Notes under the pieces: generated by a model | Seen by the model: only the letters and a program-made list of their open reading frames with translations | Databases searched by the model: none | What the model was told of the DNA's origin: nothing | Part shown: positions 12,601 to 24,600 of the stretch, piece after piece | How positions within the stretch are numbered: the first letter of the stretch is position 1 | How the letters are laid out: every line of letters starts with the position of its first letter | Origin: Cinclus cinclus | Lineage: Eukaryota > Chordata > Aves > Passeriformes > Cinclidae | Direction: 5' to 3' | DNA: 64,000 nucleotides | Assembly: GCF_963662255.1 (NCBI RefSeq) | Contig: NC_085050.1 | Span: forward strand, 23,864,631 to 23,928,630 | Translations under genes and position numbers: made by a program

Positions 12601-15600
12601 GAAGCCTCAGTTTTATATTTCCCTAGACACTGACAGATGGTGTAAGTCTGTAAGCATTAACAGCAGAATGGTTAAAAACGTTTAAAAGAACATGAATTGA
12701 TTTTATGGCTTTTTTTTTCAAAAGGGTTTTGTCTATCTAAAATGAAAGCAACAAAGGCATTTAAAGAGAAGCTGATTGTAAGGCAGCAAAAACTAGAAAT
12801 GCCAAATAGAAGAAAACACATCTCATGGAGACCTCATTGTGGCTTGTAGGACCACTTAACTGTCACTAAGGAGCTTCATACAACCTAGGGAGCCTATATA
12901 TTGCCTACCATCCATTCACAGAGGTAACTGAGGAGAAAACCAAATCACTTGTATCAATAAAGGTAGCATGTGACTAACCACCCTCTATTCCAAGCCTCCT
13001 TTGCAGCTCAACACTCTTCTTCTTGGCCATGTTTCTGCATATACATTGTAATTCTGCTCAAACACACTAAATCTGATGTTCCCAGGCAGCTTACTACTTG
13101 GATGCAAGGAAAGACTGCACCACCTGCAACCCTTTCCAAAACTCAAGAGAATTGCCCACAAATAGGAACACCACCCTATGGGACAGAACACTCTGCTTTA
13201 TCATGACATATCTAATGTCTGGTCCTTCTCATAACATACCTGCAGAACTAAAATAAAAAAAAAGCAGATAAAGAAATTAGTAGCATCTAGAGTGCTTTGG
13301 TTTAAGATTAATTTAACTCCTTAGATACAAAAAACCATAAATTAAAAGACTCAATTGTTTTAAGTAAGTTAGAGAGACAGGTTTCTATCATATGCTTTTA
13401 GTGAAGAGAGGGCAAGAAGGTACCAGAGAACTCCAACAACATTTGTATGAAGTGAAACAGAGACTGAAATTCCTTCTTCTCCCCTCAAAATAAAGACAGA
13501 ACGGACACTTCTAGGCTTACAATATCCCAGCTCTTTTAAAGTTTTCTTTCAATGCAAGAAGAAAGTGAAACAACCACTACCACAGACTGTGACTGGAAAG
13601 AGCCTAGGAAAACCTGGCAAAGAGCCTAACAAGGACCAGCTTCATGTCTGTTCCTGGTCATCAGGACTCAGCAGATCACACTTAGCACTAAGATAGCAAA
13701 TGCTAACAGTAAATTGCACTGGACTGGAGCAACAGGAAAAGCTGAAAAGGCCTATTCTCTGTGCTGTCTACAAAACTGTGACAAGTCACAACAGTGAAAC
13801 TGATGATTTTATGAATGTGACATTAGAAATTAAGAGGCTCATCAAATGCTTGGACAGGGATTTGACAACTGGGAAACATTTTTGTAATATTATAAATGAA
13901 AAATATGATAGCTATTTACAAAATAGAGCTATTAAATACTTACAATATCCTCTATTATCTCCTTCACCGCAGCTACAGCTAAAATAAATAAGAGAGGAAC
14001 CAATGTTGTGTAGCGGCCTGTTGGTGATACATCTGGTATTTGCTATTAAAAAAAAAAAAGGGGAAAAAATATTTTCCATTACTGATTGAAAACATTTTTC
14101 ATACAAGAAACAGTACTTTCTGTGCAAATAAAGACAAGTGAATTCACTTTTTAGACATGGTGTTAATTATTTCCAAGAGAGCTTTATAGTCTTCAATTCA
14201 AAAGTAGCTGATTTAAAATTTGCATTTTAAGCAGTATAGTGTTCAATGGTTCAAAGGTTCCAGTGTTTGCAGAATATTCACCTTCCTTTTCTGTGTTTCA
14301 AATTGAATTAAAATACATATTTATAAAATGCAACTAAATTTTCCAATTTAGATTTTGTTAGAGTAGACACTAGTCCAAGGTATTTTTGCTTCTTTACAGC
14401 CTGAATCTCTTAAGACATGATTTAAATCATAATGGATTTTAACTGATGAATTTCAAATAGCTGGAAGACTACTGTAAAAAAACCCATATCTGCTGACCAG
14501 TTATGGGCACACATGATGCAAGCAAACATGTATGTCAATTGTGAGAAAATGCAGCTGCTTATGGGATATATGTGGATAGTTATCAATAATTATACTGACT
14601 AGAGTTCTTAATGGCAAGACTGACAGTTGAAAGGATTGCTGTCATAACCGAATTATTATGGGTAATGCAGTGTGATGACAATGAGAACTCTGCAAGAAAA
14701 ATGTACACTAACTAGTGGTGCCCCAGAGTGGTTAGAAGAGATGCTCAATTTATCATAAAATGTTTTGGAAAACAGCCAGTGTTACTTATGAATTATACAC
14801 ATTTATTTTTGCTACCACCATACTGTGCTTCTGAAAGAAAACAGGATGCTTTAATATGCTTCTTGTGAGACTAATACAGATCTATCTTCCAGGTTACTGT
14901 AGAAATTTTTCAAGAAATTAAACAGAAATGAGGCCAAAATCTACTGTTCAGCAAGTGACTATATGTTGGCTACAGAGGAAAGGGATCTGTCACTTCTCCA
15001 GCTATTCCTACCTTTTCATTCCTTCCTACATATATGTCCAAATTCCCATTCCAACTGCATGTTATTTTGCAGGCAAAATCTGAAAACAAAAGGGTCACCA
15101 GCCTGTACCCCAATTCCATTCTCTATTTCCTTCTCCTGGCACTGCAGTCTCACTGATAGCCTGACACACTAGTGGGCTTTAAAATCCTAGCACTCCACTT
15201 GCTAACACTTCTGAAACCTCTTGTTCTGTGTCACTACCTTGAGGTGCACAGTGGCACCACAGGGAACACTGCTGGACCCCTGGATTAGCCTGAGATGCCA
15301 GACTGGGTTAGCAGGATATTTATTTAGAAGCCACAGGCTTGCAGGCAGAAAACCTAATGAAACCCTGAACTTTCCCCTCCCAGTAAACAATTGTAGGCTA
15401 CTCATGCAGATGCATCATAAAAAAACTGCCCCAAGCACTTAAAGTAGAAGCAAAGACATCAGAGTAAGGAGAGAGGAATAAACTTTGACTTGCAGAAACA
15501 TTTGAAGTGAGGAAGGAAAAAGTACATATTGCAGTTTATGTGTCATTTTTCAGTAATTTTTGTTTGGTATGTCAATCCCCAACACAGTGACCTCCTCAAC

Positions 15601-18600
15601 AGACAAATCAACACGTTGTAAACAATGTATTTGAAATCATGCAGAAAATGTGTTTTTATCAAACATCTTTGAAATGCAGAACTAGTCAATGGTAATTATG
15701 ACTGCACCTGGACACAGTTCAATTTTTCATTTATCATCAGGTAATGCATTGAAAGGATAGTATACAAAAACCCCACAATGTTTTCAACTTGAACTACCAC
15801 AAAACTAAAATCTAAGTGCGCAAAATGTTATGTACTTCTTCAAAAAAGTCTCAGTAAACTGGGTCAGGGACTTCACTTTACATATCTAATGAAGCTACAG
15901 TGTTGATATAAATAGACTGTGTGCTTCCTTCATAACCAGTACATTGATTAACTGGTTTACAGGAAATAGTTGCTATAGTATTGGACTCCATAACTGGTTT
16001 TGTTTGTCCAGGCTTGATTTCAATCTTTATCTCTAAGAATAAAAAATCACTTCCCTTCAGCTGCAATTCCTGTCCCTCAAAAGTTCATAGAGTTCAGATT
16101 TTTAGACAGTACCCTCTTCTTCTGACAGAAGAAATGTCAGCTACAGGTAGGTAATAATTTTCTGTATTTGCCAGTTATTTTTAAATGGAATTTTGTTTTT
16201 ACAAGTCTTTTTGACCCAACAGAACTGCAGCTATACTTGACCTGTTTTATAGAAAAATCTTTGTGTGTGTTTTGTTATCTCCAAGGAGCAAGAAAACCAA
16301 AAACCCAAGCATTTTATTTAAGGTATGTCTAAATGATACAGCTTTTCTATAGGCCAGCTAGCTTGGAAAGAACAGTACAGCAACCTCAAGCATCTCAGTA
16401 ACTCTGTCTATAATATAAATGGTCTCTTAACAAGTTTAAAACATTAGAATCTTATTGTTTACCTTACCTGAAGCAATGCAATAAAAAGAAAAAATGCATT
16501 AGCAGCTCTTCTGAACTGGGAATAAAGGAACCTTGGCAGGAATGTGATTATGTTGTATTTTGCAGTGCTGAGAGGAAGAGACAAAAACACATGCTATTAT
16601 TGCAGTACAAAAAAAAATATTTAAATGTATTGTTTTCCTCTCAGTTATACAAGCTTTCAAATGAAACAGTTTGCTTTTTGATTTTAAACTGTTAAATACT
16701 GGATATTAAGTGTGCTTTTGCTAGGCTGGAAGAAGAAGACAAATTTATCCTAGCAAAACAATCTATGCTAAGCCATTACCACAAAATGTTTGAGCTACCA
16801 GCTCTCTGTCAGCCTTGCAGATCTGTTTAAGAACAGACCACCACCATCCAAGGCTCTAAAACAACATATGCAAACACAATCATGCCAAAAACTCTTAAGC
16901 AAAAGACTTGTAAGAATATTTTAACTTCTTTTTAAGTCAGTCATATTTACTTTTACGTTGCATAAAACAGTCAATATAAGGGGAATGAATGTATGCTGCA
17001 AAGGACCTCTACCAAGCAAGAGAGAAGGACAAGTTGTATACACAAAGAAATAACATATAAAGTTTCTCAAGGTCATGGAAAATCCCACATTATTCCCAAT
17101 GTCTACAAAATATCTGCACATTATCAAATGTACCTTCAGAAAACACACCTGCTTGGGACAGAGGTATCTTTGCTGTCCATTTCCTTTGAATTTTAACAAC
17201 AGAAGTGAGGATGTTATCAGATCTAAAATCATATCACTGACAAGTGTTTCCTGTATGACTTAATATTTACCAAAAGCAAACAAAAACCCCCAGCATAAAC
17301 CATCAGCAAAGTCCCTAAAGCCTGAACTGAAAACTGAAAACTAGTCTCATAGGTAAGTATAGCATCTTTGTAACAGGCTGACTGAAAAAGCCAAGTGTTT
17401 CCAAAGCACAAAAAATGCTGTACTCAAGTGCATCTGCATCAACATTCATCTCCCAGTAACAGGTTCAAAGATGAACTGAAACCTGAAGAACAAATCCATC
17501 CTCTAGGGACACACTGATGGTACAGCTGTAAAGCAGCAGTACCTGTACCTTCCTCACTCCATTCTTTAAAATTCAGAAGGTCAGTTTTGTAACTGAAACA
17601 GCTTACTTGTCCTCTCATTACACTTCACTCCTCCCTCCAATGTCTAAGACTGTCATTGGTGGCCAGAAGAAATGACAGAAGTAGAATAAATGAAACCTTT
17701 TAAATTTGGTTATTCAGCATGCAATGTTTTACTGTTTTTGTTATTACCTGACATGATTATTGCAAAATTTGGTTAGCTGGGGCTGATTGATGAATATAGT
17801 TCTCACTTCTTCTTGATCAGCTAGGGAAGTTTTCTCTGAAACATCCTCTGTCTTCTCATAGCCTGTAAAAACACAGCATGACTTTCCATATAAGTAGATT
17901 TACTTATACATTCAAGGTATACTTCATGAGAAAAAAAGGACGTTCATTTATTGTGAATGTGAACTCAATACATTTGCATTTCTCATGAATAATGACCCCT
18001 GAAAAAACAGTCTTTTTTATATAGTTGAGATGCTCAGATGCTCCCCATAGACCATCCTTACCTTGCAAAGATCACTGAGAGTGGCCTAACAATGAGACCT
18101 GCCAGCACCCTCTGCACTCATGACTGCATCTTATTAGATCCCACAGACTCTTGTACTACCCAGTTCATTTAACTGTTCCCTAAACTGATCCTTCCCCTCC
18201 AAGGTGAGTCTTTTTTGTTTTGGACCTTCCAACTGGTATCAGGAGCCTCTGGTTCCTGAAGGCTGAGCTTATCAGTAGTGACTAAAGGGGGCAAGACACT
18301 GTTTACTGTATCCTAGTCGGTCTTTTGCTCCCAGGTTCCCTGGGGCATGCAGCTTAGAGGCACCACAGTCATCATTTTCCTGCAGTTACATCTGAAAGAG
18401 AAGAGGAATGGCATCTACAAGCCACTCACCAGACTAAACCCCAGGTAGGCTGTGACTTTGCCAGCTAAAACCATCTCTCTCTACCTCTCTACTTCTCTAC
18501 AGCCACCTGTTTCTGCTTTGACCTCTTGTAGGTTCCCCTTCTTACATGTGAGCTTTGTCAGAGACTCCTTGCTAATTCACACAATCATAGAATGGCTTGG

Positions 18601-21600
18601 GTTGGAAGGAACCTTAGAGATCATGTAGTTCCTACCCTCCTGTCATGGGCAGGGAACCTTCCAGTCAACCAGGTTACTCAGAACACCATCCAGCCCGGTC
18701 TTGAACACTTCCAGGGACAGGGAGTCTGCAACCTCTCCAGGCAACCTGTTCAATGTCTTATCACCCGCACGGTGAAGATTTTCTTCCTAATAATGAATCT
18801 AATCCTGCCCTCCTTCAGCTTAAGGTCATCATTCCCCCTAGTCCTATCATCACATGCCTTTGTGAAAAATTCCTCTATAAGCTTCTTGCAGGCCTCCTTT
18901 AGAAACTGGAAGGGTGCTCGAAGGCCTTCTCAGAACCCTCTCTTCTTCATGCTGAACAGCCTCAACTCACTCAGCCCATCTTCATAGATGTGTTCCAGCC
19001 ATGATTAACTCGGTGGCCCTCCTCTGGGCTTGTTCCAACAGGTCAATGTCTTTCTCATGCTGGGGGCCCCAGAGCTGGATTCAGTACTCCAGATGGGATC
19101 TCACAAGAGCAGAGATGGACAGAAGCACCTCCCTTGACCTGCTGGTCACGCCTCTTTTGATGTAGCCAGGATGTGGTTGGCATTCAGGTCTCCAAATGCA
19201 CATTGTCAAATCCTGTGGAGCTTCTCGTCCACCAACACCCCCAAGTCCTTCTCCTCAGGGCTGCTGTCAGTCCATTCTCCACACAATCTCTTTGTGCATG
19301 GGATTGCCTGGACCCAGATGCAGGACCTTGGCCTTGCTGAACTTCAAGAGGTTCACTCAGGCCCATCTGTAAAGACTGTCAAGGTGCCTCTGGATGACAT
19401 CCCCTCCCAGCAGCATGTCAACAGCATCACACAGATATTGGCATTGTTAGCCAACTTCTGAGGGGTCATTCATTCCCACTTGTCCAAATTGCTGACAAAG
19501 ATGTTAAAAAAAGTGTCAGTTCCTGTAACTTTTTGTTGTGTCCCCTGCCCTGTTGTTGTTGGGCAGGGGAAAGTTACAAGGCTTGTGAGCGCTGACCTTT
19601 CAGGCACTTGGCTTCTCACAGAAACCTGTAGTTTCCAGCCGGCATAAAATGGGAGAGCAGCTCAGACTTTTTCCACAGGCTTTTTCATCGTCCCTGAAGG
19701 GGTCAGGCTACAAATCCAAAGACGGGGGATCACACATGTATCTTTATAGGGTTTGGGGGGATCACAAGTAAACCAGTGGAAAAAAGGGTTAACACATTTT
19801 GGCCAACTACATTATCTTTCTTTGTTTGGGACAACCAATTATAAAGAACCAAACCTAACCAATAATACTCTAAAAAGATAAGAAGAAGAGCTGACATTTC
19901 TCTAACATGAGTCATTCTAAGCAAGTAGTTTTTCTTATCTGAAAGCAGGTTCCAGGGGACTGTGCAGGGCTGTTTGCAGAGATTCATCTCCTCTACAAGT
20001 TCCCATACCGACCCCAGAGGACGGGCACTTGTCGCTGCTTGCCACCGAACCACTGACTGCAATTCTTGGAATGCAACCATTCAGCCACTTTTTTATCCAC
20101 TGTGTGGTCCATCCATAAAATCCACGTGTCTCTAGATATTGTGTGTGACAGTGTCAAATGCTGTGCTTCATCCAGTCCTTCTGCCACCTTGGTTTGATTT
20201 CTTGCCCATTGTGATGGACCAACCTTGAGGTGGAAGGGTATGACCACTGGAAGCCAAGGCCATTAAGCAGGTTAATCTCAGTTGGTCAGTCTCACTGGTC
20301 AATGAGATACTATTTCTTCATTTGCCCTAGATTTTCTTTGTGACACTAGCCAGATTATTCCCAGAGAAGTATCATCAGTATATTCTTCAGTATATTTTGC
20401 ATATGCTTAACTTGAAATAGTTTTATAAGACTCACTGACACTCCCAGCACCTGCTTCCACTAGACAGTGCAAGTTGAACTTTCTGCGTATTTTTCTATGG
20501 ACTGTGAGGAATCCTGTGCCAGCCTGCATCCCAACTTCCATTTGTAAAAGGGGACACCAATGTATTCTTCTCTCCCAAGGCTTTTCACTAATTTTTTGTC
20601 AACCAGTCAACCACTACACTGCAACAAGCCTAAGCAGTCCTCAGGCTGGAGCTTGTAAAGTACCAACAGGTATAGCAAAAATCAATCACCATAAAGTTTT
20701 AACATGATAGTAGTAATGTCTGTATACAGTTGCTTGTTAAATATCCACTGTTCATTCTGTATGAGAATGAGAATAAGACACTGAAAACCCCAATGTCATA
20801 ATGCAACTGAATACATCAGAATGTAAAGCATGTCAAGGATAACTAGGGCTGTACATGAAAACTTAATGCTTTTTTCTTGAACATTCAATAAAGGCTTACA
20901 AACATGTTGGACAAAATCCAAGCCATTTGCCAGTCCACTGGCACAATATATTGCCTCTCACCTATTCAAAATACATTTCAGACACTACATTGCAAGGTCA
21001 ATTCTCCACATATTGACAAAAGGCTCAGCAGAAACTTTTAATTTCATCCCATTTGCCATTCATAATTCACAAACTCTTATGATACAGGAAATCCCCGCTA
21101 GTACGTTCACCCTCTGCAATTTCTCTGTTTCTTTCCTTGCCCTATGAAAGGCACACAATTTCAAACATCAGTATTTATCTCAAGAAGTCTCTTCAGAAGA
21201 AGGACAGCCAACTTAACAGACTGGCCCACCTTAACAGGTGCTGACAAAATTCTCCTCCAGGAACCACACAGGCTCATTTGGCAACCTAACCCAGCAAAAA
21301 AAACCCCAACACCTTCAATAACAACAAATTGCAAATGAATAAGTAACCAATGAAACAAACAAACACAGCCCCAAACCAATTACAGCTTCTTTCAACAAGA
21401 GCACCCACTGAAGATTGTATTTTGATTCCAACAATAAATTTGAAAGATACATCTCTCTTCTTACACACAGTATTTGCAGGGACTTTTCCTAAACCATCCT
21501 TGATTAAAAAGTTTCTACATTAGTAAAACAACAACAGTAAATTCCATACCCCTAATTTTTTCCCTTTTGGTAGGGTAGTTTAAGACTTTTAGCTTTCACT

Positions 21601-24600
21601 CCTTAAAACAGTCTCATTTTCATTACAGGAATGGGACAATTTTACATACACAGCAATAGGGAAATAAAGGGAAGGAAAGAAAACCCTCAACCAAATTGCC
21701 AAAAGGATTTTAATACACTCCTCTTAATCATTAAAAATTTATTTTTTATTCTCTAAGTAGGGCTTTCAAAACCTTTGAAAGCTGATGCTGTAGCCAAGAA
21801 TGTCTTATAAAACTAAGTGCTGTGGTTTAACCTGGCAGGCAGCTAAACACCATGAAGTCACTCACTTGCCTACCCCAAGTGCTGGGGTAGGAATCAGGAA
21901 AAAGGTAAAACTCATGGGCTGAGAAAAAAATGGCTTAACAGGACAGAAAAAGAAGGGAAAATGAAGATAAAAGAATACACAGAACAAGTAATGCACAACT
22001 GCTTACCTACCACTCACCAATGTCCATCCAGTCCCTGAGCAGCAGCCTTGCAGCTCCCTGCCAACTCTCCCCCAGTTTGGTTGTTCAGCATAATGCCAAA
22101 GAGGCTGGGATATCCCTTTGGTCAGCTGGGAGGCAGCTGCCCTGGCTGTGTCCCCTCCCTAATTTTTGTGAACTCCCAGCCTCCTTCCTAGCAGGGTAAT
22201 ATGAGATGCTGGCAAGTCCTTGATGCTTCTGATGCTCAGAAACAACTGAAACATCAGTGTGTTATCAACATTATTTTCATCCTAAATCCAAAACACAGCA
22301 TTGTATCAGCTGTTAGGAACAAAACGAAGTCTATCCCAGCCAAAGCCAGAACAGTCTGTTTGCTAGCTCATATTTCTGAAGCACGTGGTACAGTTCAAAG
22401 ATGGAATCACTGTGAAAAAGGCGTCTTCAGAATTATTTGTTGCAAAGTCATGATAGACCTTCAGTGACAGAAGGGTCAGAAGACTGGGAACCTGACCCAT
22501 CAGTCTGTCCTTTTGAGGAGTCAGAGCACAGAAGGGAATTTAAATGACCTGCTTGAATATGCTGGTACCATTGAGATGGACAAGCCTGTCTAGAACTAAA
22601 CCAAGTTTTTTCCCTGTGGTGAAACACTGGGATCGAAACACACTTGGCAGAAATAAACTATAACCATCACTAAATCTGGTAAAATATTATATAGTCCTGA
22701 AGACCCTAAAAAGAAATATCTAAGGATATATTAGGCACTACAAAAATCAATAGTCTGCTGCAGACAATTTGATGACCGCTACAGAATTTCAAAATACATT
22801 CCTTCTTCAAGTGAATGTCACCTCACCTTGCCCAAGTTCAGCTTCACCTAGGTTTTGTACAGGTATTTACCTCCACCAACAAGAAGAACTAATTATTACC
22901 TACTAGTTTTGGTAGGCAGCATCATGGCATCTCAACTCTCTGCCCTTTCTCAATGACCTAATATAGTTCACTGAACTCCACCAATACACAGAGGAAAAGT
23001 ATTAATTCTTCAGTCTTCAGAGTACCCTAGTAAGAACTACCAAGAATAATTCTACTGTCCAAGAACCTCCCAAAATAAAATTATTTGAATGATTCAATTT
23101 AATACTATTTAATGGATGCATATATTAACAGTGAAGCTATATATAGCTAAAACAACCACAGCTAGTTACTGTATTTAATAAAGCTTTTTGCAGGCCACAC
23201 TACTCAGTGATTCCCCATGTGTTTTGCAATTGAAAAATACATGACACCAATTTCCTAAATTTGTTTAAGAGGTGCAGATCTGTGCCTTGAGACTTTATTG
23301 ATACACATGTCATTTTAGGATGGTAAGCAGCACCTGTTTTTACAACAGGATAATGGACAAAAAAAATCTATTAAAACATGGTTTTAAGCATGCCTGGTCC
23401 TTCATCAGCCATGAAAGACTTGCAGAGGTTTGAAAGAATGGCACAAAATCCATAGTTTCTTTTTGTTCAAATTCTTTTCCTTATGCTGGTAACATGTTGG
23501 CTTACAGATCCTAAAACACCTACAATTTTTATTTTTCAATAATTTACGGACTGTAGCGTCAATTCTTCTGTGCAACTGCTGACCACTTCTTGGGAATGCT
23601 ACACGTGCACATCATTCTGACAGTTCTGATTCAGTTTGTTTCATGTGAGCACAATGGTTGATTTTTTCTAATAACATTATCACTATCTCTTCATGTGAGA
23701 GCGAGCTTAGTTCTTTATGAGATGGTGCCTAAGACAGTCCAGTCTGGTAAAGGTACTTCATGATCCATGGAAAAGGTTGCTGAAGCAGAAATTAGTTGCT
23801 GCAGTGACAGGACAGAAAAGTGAGATTTTAAACCCAAAGATACCATACAAAAATTCTAGAATAAGGAAAGTAATACTGTCAGTCAGACCCCCACAATTCT
23901 TAGGCTAGGGAATGATCCACACCATGACAGAAGTCCTGGAAGCTGCTGTTTGTGATTACAGTATTACTAGTGTTCCAAGAACACAGAGGGACCCTGCCAG
24001 TAACAACTCTGCACAGGGGGTAAGACTTTGGTGGAGTTCTCTGAAAGCAGCCTTATCATCATTTGGCATAGCGCTTATCTAGTCACTTGGGTGATTGCCA
24101 GAACTAGGGTTTGACAGTTCCTTTATGTCCCTGAAAAACACAGACCCACACGGAAGAGTGCTGGAGTTCTCTCTTTCAGAAGACAGTAGCATTTACAAAG
24201 AGCTGTTTAGAAATGCCAACTATGTAGTCTAAATGTATGGACTAACTGGACTTGAAACCACACACCTCAAAAAGAAAAAAAAAGAGACTAATTAATGTTA
24301 GTTTCATTGTGAATTATATCTAAACAAAGACTAAATATAGATCAAATTAATCACTGTCACATTAATATAAGGCTAAGAAAGCAGATTTCAAATTTGAGTA
24401 ATACTATATACATAGGAAAGTGCAGTATGAGTCATACAGAATCAAATTCACTGGTGTCATGAAAAACTACCATGTCATTTTGCAAAAGTTAAGTTTTTTT
24501 AACTTTTATGTTTTATACCTATTGTCAGTCCTAAAGAATGTGGTTTTGGTAAGCTTCTTAAAGTATTTAACTGCTTCACAGTCATTCAATATTGAAAAAT

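Noticed and set aside
18592..19461. Plus-strand open frames of 131 and 96 codons
   Set aside because: They are antisense readings of a CR1 LINE fragment.
22201..22467. 88-codon plus-strand frame
   Set aside because: Lies across the ERVL-type solo LTR and its flank; antisense to the LTR and not protein-like.
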